Shown: positions 8,501 through 16,988 of the stretch, piece by piece
Layout: each line of letters begins with the position of its first letter
Numbering within the stretch: the stretch's first letter is position 1
DNA from: JAHEGP01 sp963792875
GTDB taxonomy: Bacteria > Pseudomonadota > Gammaproteobacteria > Pseudomonadales > JAHEGP01
Direction: 5' to 3'
Length of the DNA: 64,000 nucleotides
NCBI GenBank assembly: GCA_963792875.1
Contig: CAWBXV010000006.1
Span: 62,001-126,000 of the forward strand
Translations under genes and position numbers: made by a program
The notes under the pieces: generated by a model
The model's input: only the letters and a program-made list of their open reading frames with translations
What the model was told of the DNA's origin: nothing
Database searches by the model: none

Positions 8501-9114
8501 GCGTGGCGTTGGGCCTTCACCGCCCTGGCGAGCAGCGCACCCAGAACGCCCAATGCCAGTATCGATGCGCCGCCGGGTTCCGGGACGCTGACCAGGTCAG
8601 CGGCCTCGGCGGCGGGGGAGTAGAGTTCTGTCACCGTGGTGCGCCAGTAGCTGCGGCTGCCATCGCCGTAGGGCACCAGCATCATTTCGCGCGACGCCAT
8701 AGACCATTGTTGGTCGCTTCCCGACCACACTGCGGTCCAGTCGGTGGTTCCCTTGGCGCGGTACCACTCGGTAATGTCAGTGCCGTGCCGGTAACTCCAG
8801 GCGCCCTTGTCCATAGTGAGGACGTGGTACCAGGCATAGCCGTTGGCCGTCAGGTCGCTGTCAGGGTCGGTGCCGATGAAGGTCCAGCCGCTGGAGGTCA
8901 CGGTGAACTGGCCGCTGGCGTGCGTGCCGAACACGGCACCGATCGGTGATTCGCCTTTCACGGACAGCTCCCCGGTCCTCAGGTCGCCGCGGATGGAGAG
9001 CTTGCTGCCATCCCGAAGGTCGCAGTAGAGCGGCAGCAGATTGGTGCTGACGCAGCTGTCGAGCGTGAATTCGTCGGTGAACGTGTCGTAGTCAGGGCTT
9101 TGGTAGATGATCAT
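8359..9114 (-). CDS. PEP-CTERM sorting-domain protein, damaged at its ends
   Basis: The ORF contains a PEP-CTERM tail at about residues 177-203: VPEPGG, a hydrophobic helix SILALGVLGALLA and basic RAVKAQR. This is the exosortase sorting signal. The preceding ~175 residues are Trp/Thr/Asp-rich extracellular-type sequence of no recognised domain. The natural protein should end a few residues after the basic tail (near 8499). Instead the frame runs on over the integrase remnant, so the 3' end appears fused. No signal peptide is found at the ATG (9114) or in frame upstream to a stop, so the 5' end is probably lost too. Likely not functional as it stands. Confidence 0.7.
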   Translation of the reverse strand: MIIYQSPDYDTFTDEFTLDSCVSTNLLPLYCDLRDGSKLSIRGDLRTGELSVKGESPIGAVFGTHASGQFTVTSSGWTFIGTDPDSDLTANGYAWYHVLTMDKGAWSYRHGTDITEWYRAKGTTDWTAVWSGSDQQWSMASREMMLVPYGDGSRSYWRTTVTELYSPAAEAADLVSVPEPGGASILALGVLGALLARAVKAQRHACAKASPASRSTARRQAGIRRGAGPWRRRSATPTSPHPCASTSCGPR

Positions 9115-9226
9115 GCAGCGCTCCAGTGCTGTGCGGTGACTCTCCGATCGCGGGCTTTTACCCGGCTCGTGATGCAGTCAGTGTCGATCGGTGGCGCATT
9201 AACCGGGTTTCGGTGCGGAAAGTCCA

Positions 9227-9246
9227 TACTGTACGGGCGCACATGT
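9227..9246. promoter_or_regulatory. Lux-box-like site 1 (degenerate)
   Basis: TACTGTACGGGCGCACATGT shares the core TGTACGGGCGnACA with a better dyad 119 bp to the right. It matches the Vibrio fischeri lux box at 13 of 20 positions. It lies 112 bp upstream of the leftward PEP-CTERM frame. Function as a LuxR-family operator is inference. Confidence 0.35.
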
Positions 9247-9345
9247 CGTAAGCGCAGGCGGATCCATCGCCCGGCAGCACCGGCGGACGGCGGCCGGGGG
9301 CATCACAGTCGCGCTGCCCGACCGCACTGTCCGCCTGAAAAATGG

Positions 9346-9365
9346 ACCTGTACGGGCGTACAGAC
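9346..9365. promoter_or_regulatory. Lux-box-like palindrome upstream of the PARG-like gene
   Basis: ACCTGTACGGGCGTACAGAC contains a perfect 7-bp inverted repeat (CTGTACG / CGTACAG) around a 2-bp centre. It agrees with the classical lux box ACCTGTAGGATCGTACAGGT at 15 of 20 positions. It lies about 190 bp upstream of the ATG at 9555. A LuxR-type regulator (quorum sensing or orphan) could bind it; none is encoded in this window. Confidence 0.45.
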
Positions 9366-9472
9366 TGGACAGGAAGTGGTCGCGGCCGTCTAATGCGCGC
9401 CCCTGGTCGCGGAGCGTGCGGCTGAGCGGGCGCCGATGAACCGCCGTCATGACATTCGCGGGCGTCGGCACT

Positions 9473-9494
9473 CCCCCAGGCTCTTCGCTGGGGG
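9473..9494 (+). other. Stem-loop in the leader of the PARG-like gene
   Basis: CCCCCAG and CTGGGGG form a perfect 7-bp stem with an 8-nt loop. It is about 60 nt upstream of the start codon and has no T-tract after it. It could be an mRNA leader structure or an operator half; it is not a standard terminator. Confidence 0.4.
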
Positions 9495-9554
9495 CAAGAC
9501 GCCGGCGGCGCCGCTGCGGGCTGTTCATTCGATACCCGGAGGAAGGGAACCACG

Positions 9555-10574
9555 ATGCAGGCGCAGTCCACAGACGACGATACCAGGCAGGCCCCGACAT
9601 ACTTCGATCTCGCCCTGGAGCGGCGGCAGCTGCTGGAGAATCATCCTCCGAACTTTCAGCATCCCTACAAGCGGATGCTCTACGAGCTGAGTGATCTGCC
9701 GGCCAGGCTCGCCGCCTCACCGCTGCGGCTGGCGCGCTACCGTCGGGCGCGGGGCATTGCCGCCAACGCGGACCACCGGGCGGCGGTGCGCGTGCGCCCC
9801 GGCTTCTACGATTATGCCGTCGCTCCGGAGCACGGCGCGGGCCGCCTCGACTGGCACGTCAACTTCGCGGATGGCGACCTGTTCTGTGCCTATGGCTCGT
9901 CGCTGTTCGCCCAGGACGAGATGCAGGTCGCCGAGCACCCGCTGCTGGGCTCGGTGCGCGAGTACCTGTTCGAGCGCTCCTTCAAAGACAGCGACTATGA
10001 CCCCTGTACCCGGGACGACGACAACCGGCCGTCGCCCGTACTGATCCGGGGCGTCGAGCGCTGCCTGCACATCGACACCGCGCCCGATGCGTCACGGGGA
10101 CGCCCCGAGGGGCTCTACGGCAACCGCTTCGCCCAGGCCGGCGAGGCCGCGATCCGCGCCGCCACGCGCGTCATCGACCCGCCGACGCTGACCAATCTGA
10201 TCGCCATGGAGGCGCCGAAGCCGGGGCGGGGCAGGTACCAGCCGGCCACCATCGCCGATATCCTGGAGACGGCCTACACCGCGTTCGGCGCGGCCGTCAG
10301 CCTGGGCGGCAGCGCATGCGCCACGGTCATCCACACCGGCAACTGGGGCTGCGGCGCGTACGGCGGCAACCGCACGCTGATGCTGGCGGCGCAGCTGCTC
10401 ATGGCCGACTGGGCCGGTGCTGCCGAGGTGCTGCTCTACGACGCAAAGGAGTCTGCCCTGGCGGCGGCGCTGGCGCTGCGGGACACGATGCAGCGCGAGC
10501 GCATGAGCTTCCAGGCCGCTGTGGCCTTTCTGGCGGAGCAGGGCTTCGACTGGGGTGTCTCCGACGGGAATTGA
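9555..10574 (+). CDS. Divergent bacterial PARG-like (ADP-ribosyl) glycohydrolase
   Basis: 339 residues, preceded by GGAGGAAGG about 9 nt before the ATG. Two regions recall poly(ADP-ribose) glycohydrolases. WHVNFADGDLFCAYGSSLF at about 100-118 is followed by AQDEM with Gln120-Asp121-Glu122, aligning with the PARG signature (V-D-F-A-N, GGG, then QEE). TGNWGCGAYGGNRTLM at about 261-276 is very close to the conserved GNWGCGAFGGD segment of PARG. The second acidic residue of QEE, the catalytic Glu, is kept as Glu122. The GGG run is degenerate (AYG) and the first Glu is Asp. PARG enzymes cleave ADP-ribose polymers. Whether this one is active, and on which substrate, is open. It stands alone in the accessory region behind lux-box-like sites. 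GC and codon use look like the host's. Confidence 0.7.
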   Translation: MQAQSTDDDTRQAPTYFDLALERRQLLENHPPNFQHPYKRMLYELSDLPARLAASPLRLARYRRARGIAANADHRAAVRVRPGFYDYAVAPEHGAGRLDWHVNFADGDLFCAYGSSLFAQDEMQVAEHPLLGSVREYLFERSFKDSDYDPCTRDDDNRPSPVLIRGVERCLHIDTAPDASRGRPEGLYGNRFAQAGEAAIRAATRVIDPPTLTNLIAMEAPKPGRGRYQPATIADILETAYTAFGAAVSLGGSACATVIHTGNWGCGAYGGNRTLMLAAQLLMADWAGAAEVLLYDAKESALAAALALRDTMQRERMSFQAAVAFLAEQGFDWGVSDGN

Positions 10575-10866
10575 GGGGGCGGGGCGGGAGCACCCATCGT
10601 CGTCTATTCGATGAGCTCTATCTCTGCCGTGAAAGCATGACGGGGTGGGCGTTTCCTCGCGATCTGCATCGATGCCGCGCCGTCGGCGCTATGCATCCAG
10701 GGTGGGAGCCCCGCCCTCTTCGAACGGGGACGTGCGAATGCGCTTGTGTCGTAATCGGAAACTCGCGGAGGGCTTAGCCAACCGATGAGCACCAGTCGCG
10801 CTGAGCCTCGCGATCTGCAACATCAGCGATGCGCCATTACGGAAGGGCAATTCTCGAATCGAAAAT

Positions 10867-10884
10867 ACTACCCATATGGGTAGT
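10867..10884. promoter_or_regulatory. Perfect 18-bp palindrome, candidate operator
   Basis: ACTACCCATATGGGTAGT is identical to its reverse complement. It lies 53 bp upstream of an ATG (10938) that opens a secretory signal peptide. Length and position fit a dimeric regulator site in a promoter, but the gene it once served is truncated. Confidence 0.45.
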
Positions 10885-10937
10885 GTTATCGCCTCGGTGG
10901 AGTTCTAAGCTCGCAGGCCGTTCATTCAGGATTTCAG

Positions 10938-11030
10938 ATGAGACCAGGACTGCTCGGCGCCACGGTCATTGCGGTTTCGATGCTTGCGTTCCCAGGTCCG
11001 GTGACCGCAAAGCCGGGGAGCCGCCCTTAA
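10938..11030 (+). pseudogene. Signal-peptide stub of a lost secreted protein
   Basis: Thirty codons encode MRPGLLGATVIAVSMLAFPG followed by PVTAKPGSRP and a TAA. This is a charged start, a hydrophobic core and a possible cleavage site near VTA. The frame then ends abruptly. With the palindrome just upstream it looks like the 5' end of a regulated gene for an exported protein whose body has been deleted or shifted. The original product cannot be named. Confidence 0.4.
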
Positions 11031-11977
11031 TCCGAGCAACGATAAGCCTGGGCTACCTAGCGTCGACGGCTCTGCAAAACACCAGATGGCGAGTCAATTT
11101 TGCACATGGAGAAACTATGGAAACAGGCTTGAGCACAGCATCCGGGTATCTTTGGCCAGTGCAGATCAACTCCCGTTAAGGACCGTGGGTTTCGGAAACC
11201 CGGCAGGAATTGCCGGCATGATAGGTTTGACGATGGCCTCGGGCCATGGCGTGCCCCTTGAGCAACAGCGACGGCATGAAGTGCATCGGTTGGTGATCGT
11301 GGAACATTTCAACGGGCCCGCAAGGGTTGTCCTGTTTCGGGGATGAGGGTAGCTCGGCCCTTTGAGGCGCCAGACATAAACAGGAGGGTATCCAAGTGGA
11401 CGTGCAACTCCAGCACCTTTTCGACATCTATGGCCACCTTTTCGAGCCAGAGAAGTGGTCGAGTATCGGTATCGACGATTTCCCCATCGTAGAGACTGAT
11501 CCTTTGGGAAACCTCTGGTCACATACCGATGGCAACTCGAGTGGGTCATATCACGATGGAGGCGACGAAGTCGCAAGAACTCCCAGGCCCTGGTCGCCCT
11601 GCGAGGGCACAAAGGTTTCTGGTGCGCTCGGTAGCCCTTGGCCATGGCCCCCAGCAGGGTCGGCATTGCCTCTACCCCCTCCGGATGTTCTCGGTTTCTT
11701 CTATCTGCCATTCCACCGCTATTACCAACCGGGGAGCGGTAGGCAGTTCTGGCGATAAATACATCTGTCCCCTTTATCCCCTTATCCTGCACAGTGAGGC
11801 ACCTTGCCATCGGGTCTACCAATCAGTTGGCAATTTTCTGAGAAATGTGTGACATTTCGCCGGCCCACTTTTGGAAGTAAGTCTAAAAATAACACTGGGC
11901 GGGCGGACTCACATGCATTTGCTGTACCGAGGGACAGTCACATTCATCGATCCAACAGGTAAAGGAACAATCAGGCG

Positions 11978-13102
11978 ATGATTTTTGAAGGATGGAATGT
12001 TGTAAGGGCGATTCCCTATCAGTATCTGGCCGGCCTGCTGACGAGGGAATACGCTCTGAGCGGCGGCGTGATCAGGCATGCCGCGGGCTCGGCACAAGCG
12101 GGGCAGATAGTCGCCCACCTGCTGCCCGCGGCCTCGTCGATCGGCAATTTGGTTCCAGGTCTCAATTTCATCCCTGGGATAGCGGCCAATATCCAGCTGC
12201 GTGGCGTATCGAACCAGTTAAACACCATCGATGACCTGGTGCGGGTCAATTCGCATCAACTGAATCAGCTGTCGGGGCAGATGGGTTCCTTGACGCAGGC
12301 CACTCAGCAGGTTCTCCAGTTATCGGCCAGTACGGCGGTTCTCTCCGGTTTGGGTCTTGCCGTCAGTTGCATCGGGTTCTCGCTGATGCAGAGAAAACTC
12401 ACCGTCATCGACGACAAGCTCGATGCCGTCAAGGCGCAGATCAAGGAAATCATGGATTTTCTGTATCTTGGCGAGCGGGCGGAATTGCGATCGGCACTGG
12501 GCGATCTGCTCAAGACGCAAGACATGAAAAATGCCAGTCATCGGGACCGGATCCTGAACGACAGGCGTCAGCAATTGATGAAGCTCAATGAGAAGTACAA
12601 GGAATTACTGGCCGGTTCAACCACCATTGCCTGTTTTGCGGCCAACGAAGAATACTTCGCTCTAACTGCGTTGGCTTACGCGAGGTGTTCGGCCGAGCTC
12701 GGCATGCTGGATATCGCCTCTCAGGAGATGCAATCGCTTGATGCGTTCTGGAAAGAGCAATCCCGCAGGGCCGCCAGAGATCTGCTGATCGGCACGCACC
12801 CCGAGCGGTTTCTGGCCAGTGACTTTGCACAATTCCTGCCGGTTTCTTCGGTGGTTTCCTGGCTCGACTTTGCCAACGATGAGGTTAAAGGGTATGAGTG
12901 GATCGACACCTTATTAAGGAGCATCGATGAGCCTTGGTATAACCGAGGTTTTAAGAATGTTTGGGGTGTCGCAGCGGGTAGTGGACTCAACCGTTCGACA
13001 GGGAGGGGTCTGGATGACGAACAGCGCATAGTCGTGCCAACCCTGCAAAAATTGCTCAACAGAAACAGCATCTTCGATGGCTATGTTGTAGTTTCTCAAT
13101 AA
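11978..13102 (+). CDS. Unknown protein with a hydrophobic segment between two coiled coils
   Basis: 374 residues, no known family named with confidence. It opens with MIFEGWNVVRAIPYQYLAGL and a Gly/Ala-rich N-terminal region. An amphipathic helix with heptad character follows (about 75-112, NQLNTIDDLVRVNSHQLNQL). Next come a strongly hydrophobic stretch (about 113-137, VLSGLGLAVSCIGFSLM) and a second heptad helix (about 138-165, LTVIDDKLDAVKAQIKEIMD). The remaining ~200 residues are helical and soluble-looking. No signal peptide is seen. Coiled coil, hydrophobic hairpin, coiled coil is the layout of helical pore-forming proteins and of some membrane-acting effectors, but this is only an analogy. 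It stands alone between decayed DNA and a frameshifted mobile-associated gene, which suggests horizontal acquisition. Confidence 0.6.
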   Translation: MIFEGWNVVRAIPYQYLAGLLTREYALSGGVIRHAAGSAQAGQIVAHLLPAASSIGNLVPGLNFIPGIAANIQLRGVSNQLNTIDDLVRVNSHQLNQLSGQMGSLTQATQQVLQLSASTAVLSGLGLAVSCIGFSLMQRKLTVIDDKLDAVKAQIKEIMDFLYLGERAELRSALGDLLKTQDMKNASHRDRILNDRRQQLMKLNEKYKELLAGSTTIACFAANEEYFALTALAYARCSAELGMLDIASQEMQSLDAFWKEQSRRAARDLLIGTHPERFLASDFAQFLPVSSVVSWLDFANDEVKGYEWIDTLLRSIDEPWYNRGFKNVWGVAAGSGLNRSTGRGLDDEQRIVVPTLQKLLNRNSIFDGYVVVSQ

Positions 13103-13246
13103 CCCGGCGGCGGCGCGCTCGCGCACTATGTCAGGGAGTGGAGCAATCGATTGATTTCCGACATCTAGTGAGGCTTCGCCTCAGACCGACGAGTCATGAG
13201 GTGGTCCCGGTTGGTCATCAGAAGCGTTACACTTCTGTTATAGCCG

Positions 13247-14903
13247 ATGGATCGGCGGGAGGGTGAATATCAAATTGCCAACCGGGACCAAGATCACGAC
13301 AAACATAATCTGGCTGAATTGTTGGAAGAAAAGGTCACGTTGGATATTGAGGGTATTGATCGCCTCTATCTCAATGCCTATCAACCGATGTTGCAGACCG
13401 GTGGTGGTGTGTCGGTTTTCTTCAAGACGGCATCGTGGTGCGGCGGTCGCCTCCACCACACTAATGGCGCCCATGAGTCACGCCTTTGTTTCCGACATCC
13501 AGCGATTTTCCAGAAACAATGCTATTGAGATGGTTCGCTTCAAGAAGGGACAACGCAAGGATGACGAAACCAAGAGGCGACTAAAGGATTTCCACCAGGA
13601 GGAAGGAGTGCTCTACATCGGTGTTGCACAGGAAAAGTTCGGTGCTTTCCGCGTCACCAAAAAGCATAACCCGGAAACTGGGGCTTCTTTTCCCGGGTTG
13701 TCTCGGTTGACGGTGATGTGCAACCAGTACTACTTTTATCTGGTGGATGAGGACTTTGGTCCGATGTTCATTAAGTTTTCCTCTTACTTCCCCTATACGG
13801 TACGCATCAGTCTCAACGGTCATGAATATGCGAAGTGCCAACTGGAGAAGGAGGGGATCGCCTTCAAGGCTTTGGACAACGGCGTGCTGAGTTGTGCAGA
13901 CCCGGAGCGCTTGCAGCAGATTCTTGATGCGTTGGACGAAATGACCATTGAACGCGTGGTGAGGAAGTGGTTCAGCCGCCTTCCTCACCCCTTCACGGCC
14001 GAAGACGAAGCCGCTGGTTTTCGTTATCAGATCTCTATTCTTCAGGCCGAGTTTGCTCGAACTCAGGTGTTCGACCGTCCGCTCTCCGGTCGGCAACTGT
14101 TTGAAGAGGTGATCCGGGAAAACATCGACCTCGGTCGCCCAGAGAAAGTGAGTCTGATCTTTGATCGGAGGATCATCAAGCGAACACCGGGTCGCTTTTC
14201 AACCCGGGTCATTACCCATGGGGTTATTCCCACGCTGCATGTCAGCTACAAGACCTCCAAGATCAAGCAGTACTTTAAAGAAGAGCGCGCGCTGAGAACC
14301 GAGACCACGATCAATAACACCCGTGATTTTGCCATTGGTCGCCTGCTGAAGAATCTACCCGCCTTGCGGGAGATCGGCTTTTATGCCAACCGACGACTCC
14401 TCGAAGTCGAAATGATCAGCCAGGACTGCCAATTAGGCAATGAAACCTTCGACCAAATTAATCGACCACAAGTTGTCGAGGGGCAACGGGCTTCTGCTCT
14501 GGCTTTTGGCAATGAGCGTACAATGGCATTATTTCAAGCTCTGTGTCTCTTCACGCTGTTGCCCCAGGGATTTCGCAACGCGGATCTTCGTCATCCTGTA
14601 GCACAACTGTTGGGGGTGACGTTGGAAGCCTACTCGCCGGGTCGGATGACGTATGACCTGAGGAGGCTACGTCTACATGGCATCATTGCCAGGGACAAGG
14701 GCACACATTGTTACCGCTTGACTCATGAAGGGATGGGAGTCTGCCTGTTTATGACAAAGGTGTATCATCGCGTCATCCGGCCAGGCCTTTCACAGGTCAT
14801 GGATGGGTGCCCAAATGCACCGGTGAGGCCGATTGCTTCGGCACTGAAAACGCTCGAACGTGCGATAGACAATCAGGTCTCGGAGGCGAAGCTTGCAGCA
14901 TGA
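13247..14903 (+). pseudogene. Mobile-associated conserved protein of unknown function, frameshifted
   Basis: The first frame (ATG 13247) reads MDRREGEYQIANRDQDHDKH and continues to GGGVSVFFK. At 13427-13430 one extra base shifts the frame, and the continuation HRGAAVASTTLMAPMSHAFV runs without stop to 14903. Together they give about 550 residues. The C-terminal part looks like a winged helix-turn-helix (MTYDLRRLRLHGIIARDKGT, CYRLTHEG), so DNA binding is likely. I recall this as a widespread conserved hypothetical family often found near insertion sequences; no reaction is known to me. The natural C-terminus (NQVSEAKLAA) is intact. An IS66-type element begins immediately after it and its transposase frame overlaps it antisense by 107 bp. 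Confidence 0.6.
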
Positions 14904-16512
14904 AAATTTGACTCATTTTTAAAGATCTTAACCACTCAAGGATAACTAGGCGGTCCGCCAGATATTCCCAGAAGGAGATGCCGAGCTTTCTACAGGTCTT
15001 CTTCAGGCTGATAAACGTGTCCCGACAACGACGGCCTTCTTCGCTGCGGGTCCCCCCGCTGACCTTTCTTTTTTTCACATAGTCGCGGATATCAGTTTCG
15101 CTTCCGTTGGTGTGCAGGGGAATCGTTGGCCGGTCCAGGACCCGTAGCAATTCTGCCTTGTTTCTGTGAATCCCCTTAAGGGTTCGATTCAGGGTGGCGA
15201 AGCTCGTCTGCTGCGTAAAAATTGCATCAAATTGCGTGGTCAGGAACTCGTGCTTCGCCTCGTCGGGCTGACGTTTGTACACCTTGAGATCACTATACAG
15301 GTTCCAGACCTGCCCCCGAATACGAGCCACATCGTCCCGGTGTCGATCGTTGAGGGGAATCAGTTTGTGGATCAGGCGTTCGGCGTGCACCCAGCAGAGC
15401 GCGTGCAGGAGCACATTGAACTGTCCGGCATCGTCACTGACAATGACCAGGTCGTCGCACAAACCATGTTCCAGCACGCTACCCAATAACGCTCCTTCTG
15501 TGGCAATGCGGCAATGGCGGTTTTTGGTGATCGACAAGGATGCCAGCAATTGCTCCCAATCGACCTTGTTGGCTATACGCTGGCCGAGGTGCTGCCGCAA
15601 CTTCGTTAGCGGTACTTTAGGCAGCATCTGCTGTTTCATGTAGCTCAGCGCCGCTTCGGTGAGCACATAATCTTGATGACCAGCCCGCAATAAGCCTAGA
15701 AAATTGATGCGACTCTTGGAGTCGGTACTGCTGAACCAGGCGAAAAATTCATTCCCGATCTGCGTAACGTAGCCATTCTTGCCCTGGTGGCGAGCACCAC
15801 TGTCATCGACGGTCACATAGTCTGATGCCGACAGGCCTGCTCGTAACAAGGCATCCTTCTCAGCCTGAAAAACGGACTGGTCGGCGACCAGCAGCCGGTT
15901 GATTTGCCCTGAGGAAATATCAATGCCCCATTCGCGCAGCTGCTCCAACAATATGGGTTGCGTCGTTTGACAATGGTGGTGTTGATAGAGGATATAGCGG
16001 GTCAATTCCGGGCCGAAGTGCCGGTTTTTGAGCACGGTGGGTAATTCACCGACAAGTTCCTCTCCCTCTGGCGTGACCCAGCGTTCCAGGCGATAGCGGG
16101 TATTGTGGGTCCGAATCACCAGGTCCTGAATAGTGAAATCCCGGTAGCCTTTGAAGCGCGCGTTTTCGGGTACGGGTTTGTCAGGAGGTACGATCTTGTC
16201 TTCATGAACAGTCAGATGACTGTTCTTGGATTTTTTTCGAGATCCGGCACGTTGCTTGGGTTCACGGCTGCCGGCACTGTCTTCTTCTGTTTCCGACTCG
16301 TCGGGGCTGGTTTGCGCATCCAGTTTGCTCCCCTTGAAGGATGGACGTTTCTTTTCACCCTTCAGGATATTGATCTCGTCCTTCAGACGCGTAATCTCTT
16401 CATCCTGCTCTTGTATCCGTTCAGCGAACTGCTCTAACAAGATCAGCAGCCCTTTGAGCGCAGGGGTTTGCTCTTCTTCGGGAATATCAGGGATTTGTAA
16501 CTTCAACTTCAT
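14797..16512 (-). mobile_element. IS66-family transposase
   Basis: 571 residues. It has an N-terminal coiled coil (LEQFAERIQEQDEEITRLKD), a charged linker, and then the IS66 DDE core. The core shows DYVTVDDSGARHQGKNGY, ITKNRHCRIATEGALL, LCDDLVIVSDDAGQFN, LHALCWVHAERL and the C-terminal IPLHTNGSETDIRDYVKKRK with the catalytic Glu, then FISLKKTCRKLGISFWEYL. The reading frame is complete and may be active. The last ~40 residues read into the neighbouring gene rather than ending naturally. The right boundary of the element is therefore probably near 14905, just after that gene's stop. Clear terminal inverted repeats and accessory genes tnpA/tnpB were not found. Confidence 0.88.
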
Positions 16513-16988
16513 GGGACGCTATTGTTCCACAAACTCACCCATATTGTTAGAAAATACCCCAACTTATTGAGAAGCTACGAGTCATTGCGCGCTTTTTCGT
16601 TATTGGTCGCTTTATCCTCGATTTGGTACATGATTTGGCACATCCAGGCATTGGCCTGTGAATGGCCTGTCCTGCTGTCTTGCCTTCTCGGCAATCCTAC
16701 CCGCACCATTGATCGCTGAACCCGTCAGGTCGTCTTCGACGCCTGATCATCTCCGCCCTGGCAGGCGCCACCTATTGATTTATATCAAAAGCATCCGCAT
16801 AACCATAAAATATGTATGAGTTTTAATGAAGCCAAGCTCGCTCAATCCTGTAGAATCCCGCCGGCTTGCGAAAGTCCTTGCTAATTTAACCCTGGCTAAC
16901 GCAGCCGCGACGCAGACGCCTCGCCGATTTCATTGAGTGCGGTGAGGGCGTCGGCGCAGCGCCTTTATTATGCAGATGGAGATTTCTC
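16513..16988. other. Upstream region of the beta-barrel gene
   Basis: No gene. The left part belongs to the end of the IS66-type element. The middle carries an FNR/Anr-type box (16775-16788) followed by AT-rich sequence suitable for a -10 region (TAAAAT 16806-16811 or TATGTA 16811-16816). A leader of about 165-170 nt then precedes the ATG at 16989. Confidence 0.5.
16775..16788. promoter_or_regulatory. Perfect FNR/Anr-type box
   Basis: TTGAT-TTAT-ATCAA matches the FNR consensus TTGAT-N4-ATCAA at all ten specified positions. Its centre lies about 41 bp upstream of a start predicted from TATGTA (16811-16816). That is the classical class II activator position. It suggests oxygen-responsive activation of the outer-membrane protein gene at 16989. 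Confidence 0.6.

Larger units (their letters stand above)
10575..11977. other. 1.4-kb stretch without a convincing gene
   Basis: Several overlapping frames occur on both strands (longest 218 codons at 11166-11822, minus), but none has a recognisable domain, a good ribosome site or a clear coding pattern. The stretch contains a perfect 18-bp palindrome (10867-10884) and a short signal-peptide-like frame (10938-11030). It is best read as decayed DNA of the accessory region. Confidence 0.5.

Noticed and set aside
11166..11822. 218-codon minus-strand frame in the decayed region
   Set aside because: Composition (many Arg, Cys, Thr, Pro) and lack of any motif or ribosome site do not support coding; overlapping frames on the other strand look equally random.
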